Shown here piece after piece: positions 1 through 10,800 of a stretch of 64,000 nucleotides of DNA (position 1 is the stretch's first letter; the number at the start of each line of letters is the position of its first letter). Where the stretch lies: positions 2,418,001 through 2,482,000 of the forward strand of contig NC_089188.1 in assembly GCF_947507565.1 (NCBI RefSeq), in the 5' to 3' direction. A program made the position numbers and the translations under genes. The notes below the pieces were generated by a model. It saw only the letters and a list, made by a program, of their open reading frames with translations, had not been told where the DNA came from and made no database searches. Origin of the DNA: Oscarella lobularis (taxonomy: Eukaryota; Porifera; Homoscleromorpha; Homosclerophorida; Oscarellidae).

Positions 1-740
1 TCTACTTTGAAGCATCGCAACCAAATCAGCAGCGTCCTATTATTGTATGTCTCAAAGGACACTAAGTAGACTGATTACATCTCCTTACCGCATTCGATTC
101 GATGTTCGTACGAACGACAACAATGACGCGAGTCCACAGGAAATGATTCATCAGAGCTGCGACCGCTTGATTATAGAGCTTCAGCGACGGTGCCACAGAC
201 AAGTACGACTCCATGTCATCATAAGCGATAGGACGAAAAGGATAAATGTTCATCTAATAAATATTTAAAGGACGCCGTCGCCGCGAAACGCTTTGCTATC
301 TCGTCTCACGTACGTAGGGTATGCCCCAATATTTGGCTGAAAGTCGAACGCACGGTGAATCGTCGTTGACGGCAATAATGCTCGACGGCGGAGGCGGCTC
401 GAGTCGAGACAGTCTCGTCTTTAGAAACCAATAGTTCATCTCTCCCATGGAGATAGACAACTGAGCGTCGAGACGACGAATAATTTAAGTGTGAAGACAG
501 AAAAGTGCCTGAGTAGCGATCTCACCTTATCAGCGGCGTCAGACGACGACGACGACGGCCCTAAACCGACGATTTCCGATCGATTATGTTCCCCCAACGA
601 ATTGACATCGCGAACACCGAGACATAGGCCACGTAGCGCGTTATTCGACATTGAAGAATGGGTCTCAATGATCAACGTCGCCGCTGTTGTATTAATAGTC
701 CCTGCCAGCGGCCAAAGAATGCGTGTATAGCGGAACTGGA
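1..740 (-). CDS. class C GPCR-like / ANF-receptor ligand-binding domain, partial
   Basis: Read on the minus strand, three or four short exons give a chain typical of the periplasmic-binding-protein type-1 domain of class C GPCRs and natriuretic-peptide-type receptors. One exon (about 700-515) ends with SEIVGLGPSSSSSDAADK and a GTGAGA donor. The next (about 420-312) carries SAKYWGIPY and a GTACGT donor. The third (about 267-85) has AALMNHFLWTRVIVVV, which matches the family's 'hfgWtrv' strand. A last piece (DAADLVAMLQS) runs off the window edge. The start exon and signal peptide are not located, and the membrane part lies outside the window. A second, complete receptor of this kind sits at 4.0-7.7 kb on the same strand, so this may be a diverged tandem relative. 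The splice joins are my inference from motif positions. Confidence 0.45.
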
Positions 741-1217
741 ACTCTTGAACGGCATGCACACTCACCTCGACTTTCTTCTCCGCGACAAAGGCTAGTTAGA
801 CCCAATGTTGGCTCTTTATAGAAACGATATGATCAAGTCGCACGTACGCTTGTAACTGAGAGAGTTATATATACCTAGGCGACTAGAGAAGGCCATCAGG
901 AGTAGACAGAAACGAAAGGATCGGTTGATACGATCGCACAAGCGATTCCTATTCATGCTCGACCGGGCTACTAAGGTATAAGACTGAGCCACTTCCTGGA
1001 GCTGTACGCGTCCAGTAAGTGGATCTGTAAATAAACGAGGAAGCCGGAGAGCTGCTCGAGCAATGTCGTGTCTGTATATTAGGAAGGATCTTTATTGAAA
1101 ACAATCTCTAAAAAATAATATTTAATTAGTCTATGGAATTTGCTACTGTGTGAAGGCGAGAGACGCTCTTTTTCGTCTCGTCTTCGTCCCAGTGTAGCAA
1201 ATCGACATTACCATTGA
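741..1217. other. intergenic, no gene seen
   Basis: I see no convincing coding exon here. A minus-strand AATAAA signal (TTTATT on the plus strand near 1091) could end the small transcript proposed at 1253-1492. A TATATATA-like stretch lies near 866. Confidence 0.4.
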
Positions 1218-1252
1218 ACGTTCGAAAACCTCAAAGGGGGCCCCTCTTCGCT

Positions 1253-1492
1253 CTACTTTCTCTGGGACGCTACTTTAGTTCTCCTTACTTGTTGTAGCTC
1301 CAACGCCATTCGATGGATCGATCGAGTGCGTTTTCTTCGAACATCGCTGTCATTTGATCGTTCGTCGTCGATTTTCCGTCGCGAAAGGAGTTTGTTCGTG
1401 ATCCTTGTCCATTTTCGCCGATCTGCGCGCGACGAAACCAAGCAGAAGCCTTGCCACGGTTCGCCGTTCGCCACGAGGTCGTCGTCCGCCAT
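1253..1492 (-). CDS. small ORF of unknown function
   Basis: An 79-residue open frame starts at an AAGATGGCGGAC context, which resembles a strong animal start site and a YY1 motif. It encodes a basic protein (MADDDLVANGEPWQGF at the start, many Arg/Lys later). A minus-strand AATAAA lies about 160 bp downstream. It would be transcribed away from the CCAAT-containing end of the repeat arm that begins at 1589, as half of a divergent pair. No family is recognised. It may be only a first exon or a non-coding transcript, because an alternative frame is also open across much of it. Confidence 0.25.
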   Translation of the reverse strand: MADDDLVANGEPWQGFCLVSSRADRRKWTRITNKLLSRRKIDDERSNDSDVRRKRTRSIHRMALELQQVRRTKVASQRK

Positions 1493-1941
1493 CTTGATAT
1501 AGGTGTGAGGTTTTGCGTAACGCAGGTGCTATTTTGCATCAGCCGCCCTAATTGCTGATCGAGCATTTTTAGCACCTCTATGTTTCGTACCAATCAGAGT
1601 CCTACTTGAGCCCCACGTGACTCCGAGGGACCAATGAGCGCGCTGGGCGGGGCTACGCTGTTCAAAAGCGACGCGCACACCGATTTTCCTTCAGTTGCGG
1701 CTGAGGGTGGATGCGTCGCGGTTCGCTGCGTCTCTTCCTTGATCGGACCGGCTCGGGGGAAGACAAAAGGCAAGTCTCGGGTTGTTGTTTCAGCGTGGCC
1801 CACGGATTAATCCCGTGCCGGAGCCCGTAGGCAGGGCGATGGGGGGCTTCGGCCTCGGTTTACGCACTGGGTAGAATGGTCGCCAATGTCTTATTGCTGC
1901 CAAACAAGTACGGCCCGCGCTAGGCTCGAGCGGGCACGACT

Positions 1942-3122
1942 GTACTGTATTTAGTTAAACACAAAGAAAGAACCGACAGAAAGCAGAAAAGAGATAGTGA
2001 AGGGGACGGGAATAGACAGGGGAAGGGGGATGCATGCATAGAATCAATATATTAATCAGAGAAAAATCGAATGTCAGTGTCATGAGGACCCAAGCGATCA
2101 CCCACCGTAGACCCCGGGACGAGAAGTGTTACCTTGCGAAGAAGGATTTGCGCATTCAAGCGCTGCAGGCAAACAGCGAAGCGTCGGCGCCAGTATCGAG
2201 CTGCAGCGGGACGGTCGTCGAGAAATTCGATGGACGGGCGACGGACGATCTTTTTGAAGAAGTCGACGGCGACCGGACTCCAACGTCCAAAGACTTCGAA
2301 CGTCAAAGGCTCGAAGAGATAGCCGAGGGAGGTTGCCTCCGCACGGTATTTCGTCGACTTCTCGGTGTCGCGATAGATGGCCGCTGCTCCGTTGGTGGAA
2401 TGGCTCTGCGGCAGACAACCCGGCCGTTGAGGGTGGATGATCGAAACGTCGAGAAGTAATTTCTTGCCATCTTGGTAGTCATAGATGCTGATATCGGGCC
2501 GCTTGAAGTCACCAAAGTCGCCTTGTCCCTCTAGCTCGCAGTGGTAATTGACGGATCGTAATAGAGAGAGCCACGTATGTTGGATGTGATCGTGGCGACG
2601 AGTTTGGCCTCCATCCTTCCGACAGGTCAGCGCGTGGTATCCAGCTTCATCCCAGGTGGTAGAGCAAGTGCAGCAGGGCAGACTGCGGAGCACAGGAATA
2701 GACAGACCCAGCCGAAGAGACACTGCCGTTTGAAATTCAGCGTTGGTAAACGACAGATGTCTCGAGGCCGGGATCGCATCTAACCAAGCGCCCGCGTCTG
2801 GACCCGCCGCACTCCTCAACCTCGCCTGGGTGAAGCGATTAGCGGACGAGAGCAAACCAGCGTGTTCGGCATCGAGAAGGAGATGAGAGAGGACCCGCTG
2901 AAGCTTGAGATGTTTTTCCGAAAGGGTTGCGATTGATGGTATTGCTTCCGCCACAGCTGGAGTAGCCTGAGAGAGGGCGGACAGCGTGTGAGCAACATGG
3001 CCGCAGAAAAGGTTGTCGGATGGAGCGACAGATACGTCAAGAGCGGATGGAAATTGCTCTAGACGGCTTGGCAACGAGGCAAGGGTAGCTGCCCAGGCAC
3101 CCAAAAAAGCGCAGGCACGACT
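1942..3122 (-). mobile_element. 5'-truncated LINE with restriction-like endonuclease, nested insertion
   Basis: This segment is absent from the matching place in the arm at 56.4-57.7 kb. It is flanked by a direct 9-bp repeat GGCACGACT (1933-1941 and 3114-3122), a target-site duplication. The empty site in the other arm reads GGTACGGCT, so the insertion junctions are clear. The element lies antisense to its host repeat. Only the C-terminal part of the protein remains, with no reverse-transcriptase motifs, as expected for 5' truncation during target-primed reverse transcription. The 3' end (left side) shows no poly-A tail, which is common for R2/CRE-type elements. Confidence 0.75.
2052..3113 (-). 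pseudogene. LINE ORF C-terminal fragment: zinc knuckle and PD-D/E endonuclease
   Basis: The open frame keeps a C-C-H-C knuckle (CCTCSTTWDEAGYHALTC) followed by an Arg/His-rich stretch, then RPDISIYDY...LLLDVSI. That fits the PD-X(12-14)-D catalytic signature of the restriction-like endonuclease of R2/CRE/NeSL-type non-LTR retrotransposons. A further conserved-looking Y-Lys block lies downstream (STKYRAEATSLGYLFEP). The frame runs on to 3158, but the last 15 or so codons belong to the host repeat, not to the element. It has no reverse transcriptase, so it is not an autonomous element. The frame is still open over about 350 codons, which suggests a fairly recent insertion. Confidence 0.7.
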
Positions 3123-3999
3123 TGGAGGGGGTGTCGCAAGCGGTCTGGTTGCCGGCACTTATCTCACCAATGGCACGATTAGACGGAGGATGACCTGGCC
3201 CAGGAGACTTCGACTTTGGGCATTGCACTGCCTTTCCTGTCGACTTCTACAAACAGCGGTCGGCCGGTCTCCACTTCCGCAAGCCTCGGTTCTTCCCAGG
3301 AAGACATACCGAAAGGTTTGGTACCAGCGCGCCGGGGGACTTCGGCATTGAGGGGCCGTCTCTCATCCAGGCGGGTACTGATTGGGGTGGCCCATGACGT
3401 CGTAACTGCCCGACAATTTTTGGAACGGGTGGCCATCGCTTGCGGTGGCTGCCTTGAGCTACGACGCGTCCGAACCTCCCCGCGGTGTAGCTCGGGTAGC
3501 GCTAATACGGACGCAAACGAAAAGGTACGTAAAACGATTATTTGACAGATAACTAACTTCTTTTTTTAGGTGGCAGGAAATGGAGAAAAGAAATGGAGAA
3601 AAGAAATGGAGATGATGACGCTGCTGAAGAATGAATAGAAGGCCAAGACACGTTTTTTCACGATGCACGATCGCGTAAATATTTTCGTAGCTTATACGTA
3701 GCTTTTTTGCACTCTAAATAAACGTTCTTTCGATTTGCCGCAATTCGCGTTGCTTCTAGAGCCTCCTGAGCGCCGTACGAGCCTAACATCGGTCTCTGCA
3801 AAAAATCCAGCGTTCCCAGTCCCGGATACGAGAAAACCGTTTTTTAAAAAATCAATCCCAACTGTACAAAGGCTGGATAGTGGATAGAGAGATCTTCGAT
3901 ATCTGTGTACCAAATCTTAGGAAGGATATTGCAAACAAAAACGAATTAGAATAGTATTTAATCTACAAAACTAGCTAAAGTCAGTGTGACAGGATCTCT

Positions 4000-6900
4000 T
4001 TATACGGAACTTTCTCTGCTCACAACCGAGCCACTACGCTCAAATCCATATGACGGCGAAGGAGGCGAAGGCGAAAGACTCTTCTTCTTCTGCAGAGCCA
4101 TCGCGGTGGGATCGGACTTAATGCCGATTCCTGACGACGAAGACGACGACTCGGACGACCTTGAAAGTGAAGATTGACCGCCGGCACCGATGCTCGTCTT
4201 TCTACCGGCTGTGTCTAGGACAGCAAACGAGACTTTCCGACTACCGGTATATGAAGTCGAACCGCTTCGACTCCCAGCTGTCGTTTCGTCTTCATCCCAG
4301 TCCTCGCTTTCAAGGACTTCCGTAACTGGAACGTCGACGATTTCTCGGCGAATTCGATCCACAGTAGCATCACACAAATTTCTCTGCGCACAGAAATAGA
4401 AAGAGAATGGAATTTTTATATAAAGCTGACCTCTTCTATGAGCATCTGAATTACTTCCTTGAAGTAACCGTTTTGCCGTTTCAAAGCGGCGACACTTTGC
4501 GCGCCGAGGATGCAGTGATCGCTCATCGACGCTCTTTCTCGACCGCGAACTTTACCCAGTCCCGTCACCGCTTCTTTCTTTCGAAACACGACAGCATAAA
4601 CCTACGAAAACATCGCTTGAATCTCTCGCAACGCACGGCGCCAGGGCTCCTTTACCTTCGGGAGAAAATCGACGAGTAGTAGTGCTGTAAATAGGATCAT
4701 GCCGATTGTGGCGAGCAGAACGTATTCCCAGTCGAGGGGAACGCGCACGGAACTGATCACGATTAAAAATGCGACGAGAAGACACGTCGATGTGAAGACG
4801 CCGGCGAAATTCAATCGAGGATTCGATATGAAGGCGATGGTCAACTTGCGCGTGTCCCAGGCGAGAAAAAGAGCGAAGAGCATGAGAAGACAATTGAAGG
4901 CGGCGGAAAGAAAGAACAAATGATGATGACGGCTGCACAATTCTTGCTCGGCCTTCTCTTTAAAAGTACTCTAAAAAAGGAAATCATAATAGATTATTAA
5001 GTAATTAAGTCAGACCAATGATTTGATGTTGTCTTTGTGTAATTCGAACGGATACTTGCCAAGCCAACTCGTAAGCAATATCAGATTCAGTAGAACAAAT
5101 ATACCAGCCAGTATAACGGATCCCGATTCTTTTTTCTAGATGAAAAAAATCAATTCGTCCTTATATTAATTAAATTTGAGCGACTTCTCTTACGGCGGCG
5201 GCGAGGAGCGCCGACGAACGCCGTCGTCGTCGCTGTCGTTTTCTGTTCTCGTTGACGAGCGTCAAACGCATTCGCCACGTTTTTAACACGTTCGCTGATA
5301 TGGCAATAACGTAGCCAATATTGAGGCCAATAATCCGAACCTGAATATTATGCTATTAAGTACTTAATATCCCAGATTGTCAGCGTACGTAGCACGTGGA
5401 AAGTGATGCAGAATTGGCGAAGAATCGTTCGTCGATGCCCCAAATAAGGAGACTAAGAAAACCAATGAAGGATCCGACGGCACTAAGCATCGTAAGATAA
5501 GGGCCTGATAGCCTGATGATTCTATAAAAACCGGAATAATCAAAAGAAACGTTTCGCGCTTTTCTTGCTACCGGGCTTCTCTGTAATAGAGAGTGAAACA
5601 GAAAAAAACGATGCTCATCAGCATTCCCAACGACAGAAAGACGGCCAAGACAATATAACGGCTTTTTGAATATGAAATACTCTTTGTCTCTGGCTTGTCA
5701 ATGGGCTTTTCTCCACCACCTTGGGACACTTTCTTATTCTAGGAGCCCCCACCCCTAACAATATATAGTACCTGGCCACTTGTCTGAGATTGGCACTACG
5801 GTGCCGTTTGCGTAAGATGTCCACTCCGTAAAGTTGCTGCCTAGAAAAAAACGCATGATCGAAATTCAACCGACAAAAAAAATTCTACATTCTCCCATTT
5901 TGCAATCGTGATAGACGATTTCCACGGGCACAGACTCGTTTACGTCAAGATAACGCACTTCTCCCTTGGAGAGAAAGAAAAAAATGAGGCGTGTGTAGAC
6001 GATGACAACGTCACGCATACCATCAATCCGGCAAAAGAAGCCTTTGTTTTGTTCAAACGTTCAAGATTTCCCGCAGTGGTGTCGTCAGATGACGTATTGT
6101 AGAGATAAACGAGAGCGGTCAAGGCGTCGTACACAAGCCCAGCCAACTCCTTATGAGGCAAACTCAAACACGAGGACCACTCTCTCCTCTCTGCCGTAGC
6201 CTGACATTCAGAGGAATCGAATTCCGTAATCACGTCTTCTCTCGTCTATAAAATAAATAAATAAATAAATAAAAATCATGATATAGAGCCACTCTCACTT
6301 TTCCCGTTAGAAGTCGTTGCTTTAGATATTCCTCGTCTTCCGGATAGAAGGAAAAGCGGAAACTCACCGTGCCATCAAGGGCTTCAATAAGATCATCATA
6401 TGAACAGCTTTCATTCCTGTTTCGTTCTTCAGACAATTCTTCAACAGCGTGCCTGTAAACGTGATCTGTCAAAAGCCACACGTAGCCTGATTCAGCGGAG
6501 ATCATGCCACGCTTATGAGCCTAAAGAAAAATGTGACGTCACGTCATCTAAAAGAAAAGACTCTAGTCTTTATACTTTGCAGAGAAGTGATACAACAGTG
6601 ACAGCATCATCCATAAAAGCGACAATAATTCTCAATTTCGACTCCTAATTATTGGGGGATAGATATACGGACTTTTATGTCGAATCGGCTCAATACTTGA
6701 ATTTTTTGTAGCATATTCTTTTCATCTTCGTCTTGAACAGTTTCGTTGACACTTTGAAAAACCCAATATTCTGTCGCATTCACTTTTTTGCTACTCAACT
6801 CATGTATCAAATCTCGAACGTGCTAATAAAAACAGTCAATATTAATTAATTAATTAATTAATAATATTAATTCACCTCTTTTTCGTCGGGTCGCGCTTTT

Positions 6901-7677
6901 CCAATTACGCCGACTTCTTGCCAATTGCACAGATTCGCGAACTGAGCGACGGCGCGATGAATAAGAGAACGAGACGGAGCGACCGTAAATGCTCCCTTCT
7001 CCGATTCGGAGTCGTGAAATTCGCCGGGATGCACGTTCACCTTTAGACGGAAGCGTGCGCGCGCGCGACACGTATTCGATTAGGGTCAATTTATTTATCG
7101 CCGGGAAGAAGGTGTAGCTAACTTTGTCTACTTACTCGCACGACGTCCCATCGAACAACCGTATGGGAGACGCTCTCGAACGTCGGATCGCATTTATTGT
7201 GATTTGCGTCGATGACGGCGTTGATCGGTTGATTCGTGTGATTGAGAGCGTAGCTTAGAAACGCGTAGTTCACTTCTCCGCCCGTGCATGCCTTCGAAGG
7301 AGGATGGACACGTGAGGAGGAGAGAAAAACCCGTAGGGGAGTCAGCTTACAGTTTCGCCAAGTCCCGTCAAATTGACGACTTCCACTGTATATCCGAGCG
7401 GCGGTGGCTGTGCGTTCAAGTCTCGAATGGCGAGATTCAAGCCTTCGTTGTAGAATTCGTGCTGCACGCGAGGTGCAACGATTCCCACAACGATCTTCTG
7501 CTCGAGAGCGAGAGCCCCGTCGCGATTATTAGGCGTCGACGACGAAGGCGCGATTGCATCGGCTCCAACTAGCAGGAAGTAAAGGAAGTGATCATGAGAG
7601 ACAAGGATGCGATGAGAAGTACATAACTTACTCAGGCACGCTGCTGCTGACACCAGAACTAAGCAACACAATGGCAT
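4000..7677 (-). CDS. GABA-B-type class C G-protein-coupled receptor
   Basis: This is a multi-exon receptor. Exon 1 (7677-7632) is a signal peptide (MPLCCLVLVSAAACLS). Later exons form the Venus-flytrap domain: EQKIVVGIVAPRVQ, the segment ending CNWQEVGVIGKARPDEKE (about 7043-6875), SGYVWLLTDHVYRHAVEELS, a KELAGLVYDALTALVYLY helix, GEVRYLDVNESVPVEIVY, then NFTEWTSYANGTVVPISDKW. Transmembrane helix 1 is in SRYIVLAVFLSLGMLMSIVF (about 5660). Helices 2-4 lie at about 5520-5050, including the GABA-B-like KTWRMRL after helix 3. Helices 5-7 are at about 4938-4650 (TSTCLLVAFLIVISSV, YVLLATIGMILFTALLLVDF). A serine-rich cytoplasmic tail ends at 4000. There is no cysteine-rich domain, which argues for GABA-B rather than mGluR type. 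The ligand is unknown; sponges carry many such receptors. Its start lies 156 bp from the TPP2 stop. Confidence 0.88.
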
Positions 7678-7832
7678 GATCGCGTTGTTGCGCGTATTCC
7701 TGCTGCTTCTTGTCGTGTAACGTTTGCTTTTATGCGCGAGAATGACGCCCGTATTTTCTTTATTTGTCCCGTGGGCGGGGCGCGGCGGGGAGAAAGCCCT
7801 GTAACACGTCACCAGCGAGTTGTTTTACGCAT

Positions 7833-10800
7833 TCAAAACGGTTGATAGTCGGGAGGATATTTTCGAAGAATTCGCTGCTTCTGATTGGCCACGCAATGAT
7901 CCCATTTCAGCTGAGTAAAAAGCTAGGAAGAATATACATAATATAAGGGATATACGTGTATATTCCCCCCCTTACTTCGCATATCTCTTCGTCAGACGCT
8001 TTTTTCTCCGCTGTTTCGTCTTCTTGCAGTAGTCTTATAGCTCGGCATGGATGACCGAGAAGTTTGGCGTGTTTTACGGCGAGAGGAAGGACCTGTTTGG
8101 ACTGTGGATGCCATCATCGTTATCTAAAGATATCAAGTTACGAGACCTTGGAATTCTTCATATCGGTCCACTTGAGAATTTCACCCACGACGTCATTCAG
8201 TCCCTGCACTAATGGAAAATACATAATTCCGCTCTCACATACCACTATTTGTTTGAAGTACTGTCTGGTTGTTCCACTTCCGCCATGGCTAAACCCTAGA
8301 CTTCCCAGTCAGTAGGACGATGAGGAAGTTCTACGTAGTTGGAACCTTTTTTGTTAGTGCATTGATGAGAGACTTTTTCTTGCTCTCGTTTTCGCTTTCG
8401 GAAACGATCTCACTGACGTCTAACTCCGCTTACGTAACGCGTACCTCTTAGTCTCTTCAGAATTGTCACTGACGTCTTTTTTCATGGCGAAATAGGCGCC
8501 CAGCTCCGTCACATTTATCTGTAGCAAGAGCTCAAAGAAACGACTAACGTTAGAGTTCAAAATCCCACCGTTTCGATGACGGCATTGGCCGCTGCTATGA
8601 TGTCTTCAAGGTGATCATTACGATCCTGAGAAAATATTATAATGCCCAGAATAAAACGCTTATAAATTTAGCACCTCGCTGCCATCTAGAGTCTCTAACT
8701 TCGCTTCAAGACCATTACCTTCTACCTTCGTTTCGGAGTCACTCACCCTGGTAGATAATAAAAGTGGGGCCCCGCCTTTAATCTTCTCTACTCACTCTCC
8801 CTGCGCCTCTTTCCGAGTTGAACTACCTCCCTTCTTTCCGCTTTTACTACTGGCGCTCTTTTCGGGCACGTAGTATCGTAGTAGGTACGTGTCCTTCAAT
8901 GCAAACTACTGTATAGCTATGTTGATGAACTAAATGTCTTTATTTACCACTTTCTTCACGTCTGAGTGCTTAGCTAAGCTAACGGTTCCCTCGAGAAAGT
9001 TTCCAAGCTTGAGACCCTTGGGCAGTCTAAAATAAAACGCTCGGGGGAAACGTATTGTAGCGATGTGTCCATCGCACTTGTCATCAGGTGGCGTAGAAAT
9101 AAAAAAAGGGCAACTTGCACCGAGATCCAAGCGGGTCGAGCCAAATTTCGGGCCACTGGGCATCATGGCTTTTTTGAGGCTCGAATAGACGTCGAGTGTG
9201 ATGAGAGACGGGAGCTTGTGTTTGATCAAAACAGCCATTTCCTTTAGACGCTGTAGCTGCTGTCGATTGTCGTGACGAATCTGCGATTAGGGACTATACA
9301 AAAAACGTGATGACTAAGATTGCGTAAATAACCTCGAGTCTAAGAACGTAGTCTCCTTTTTCGATTGTGGTTGAATACTAGAACGCTACATCGGTCAGGA
9401 AAAATCGCCTTTTTAGGAGTATCTTCTCACGCGGTCTGCGAATGCGTCTCCGCACGCGATGAGACTGTTGTTCGAAGCGTAAAGCATCCACATTTGAGAC
9501 TGGTATTCCGATTCGTAGAGAAGATTGCACAAATAGGGAGCCGTTGGTGTAACACTACCCTTTTTAGCCTTCGAAAGACAAGCACAAAGTCATTGTGTAA
9601 AGAAAAAAAGGAAGACGTGTACGTACCTTTGAAAAACGGTAGGTGAGCAAGAGCCGATACATCTGACGTTCCCCTGGTAAAACGTCTCGCGATCCCAGCA
9701 CATTGATTTCGCTCTCCAAAGGCCTAGGGTCAATCAGGGGGGGTTAAGTCTCTTGTTAAAAAATCACTGAACCTAAGCGCTTCAACGTGTGTATTAAGCG
9801 AACAGGAAGGCTGCACGTCTTCTTGACCGAGAAGCGAAAAGACGTCCACGCGTTTCGTGCAATCAGACCAATGCTAGTAGAATACATTTCCTGACTATGC
9901 AAGTGAATAAGCAGCGTATATGAGCGCACGAGATGAATTTCCGACGGTTCCGGCTTGATACCGTGCAGCGTCACGCATCTCTTAAGCTCACTAACCCCCA
10001 AACTAGACCACCACTGAGCGACGACAACTTCCAACGTCAATCCACCCTAATTCTTGACCTATTGGCTCTTACGCTGACGTCGAAACGACGACTCTAACCT
10101 CTAGTTTGAAATGATGCGTTGTTGGCGTGCCGTTGCTCAGTAGAAATCGCTTCACGTACTCGTGACTGCGATAGTCGCGTTGCTTGCGAAGTTGAATAGC
10201 GTGAAGAAAGAAGCGCGCCGATCCGGCGTTGGAATTCGTCGACGTAAGCGTAATTTCTGCGCGTTCGAAATGTATTTTTTTCGCAGGTGCGAGATGATTT
10301 TTACCGGCCCAAGTGGCGCCTTTAGGGACTTTGATGAAGAGACGGTCCACTTCACCGGGTTTCAGTCGAATGACGTCTGTTTGAGAGAAATTGCTGTCGA
10401 GTGATAATCTATAGAGGGAAATGAGGCAATTTTCCCGCGCGTCGTGGAGAGAAACTTACTTTTGGGGAACGACAATTGTGACGGGGACGCGAAATAACGG
10501 GCCCAAGAGCGGCGCGGAAACATTGAATCCCAATATCTATAAATACCGATATCGTGTTCTCTTTTTTTTATTAATTAAGAAGAGAGGAATCGGTGGGGAA
10601 CCTCGTCGAAGTGAACGCCCGGTTCGAGTCCTCGCGGATCGACTTTGATAGTGAATTCTCTCTCTGTTATTTAATTAAATACGTCGTCTCGAAGCCAGTT
10701 TTCTCTCTTACCCCCGTTCGCCAAAAGAAGATGATTTGGAGAGCTGAGCCAGCCTGATTGGCTAGTCAAATTCAGTCGTAAATGAAATTTAATTTTGTCA

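Larger units (their letters stand above)
1218..3870 (+). repeat. arm 1 of a diverged inverted duplication (interrupted by a LINE)
   Basis: Several blocks match, in the same order and opposite orientation, the segment at 56375-58617. Examples are the CCAAT start at 1589, 'cagttgcggctgagggt' near 1690, 'gccggagcccgtaggcagg' near 1820, 'ggttgccggcacttatctcacc' near 3148, 'gctaatacggacgca' near 3500, an intron-like 3' end 'aaaacgattatttgacagat' near 3531, and 'cagtcccggatacgagaaaa' near 3817. A separate block at 1218-1256 around GGGGGCCCCTCTTC also matches 58585-58617. Without the 1.18-kb LINE insertion, the part from 1589 is about 1.1 kb. The 5' end holds CCAAT motifs and a GC-rich box. It may be a duplicated gene or an old mobile element; the reading frames in this arm are broken. 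Confidence 0.7.

Noticed and set aside
2034-2459. 141-codon plus-strand open frame
   Set aside because: It is antisense to the LINE endonuclease fragment and has no recognisable domain.
10615-10632. GGTTCGAGTCC, a perfect tRNA B-box, suggesting a tRNA gene
   Set aside because: It lies in the TPP2 coding exon (complement encodes [15 protein letters not shown]), and no A-box or cloverleaf fits around it.
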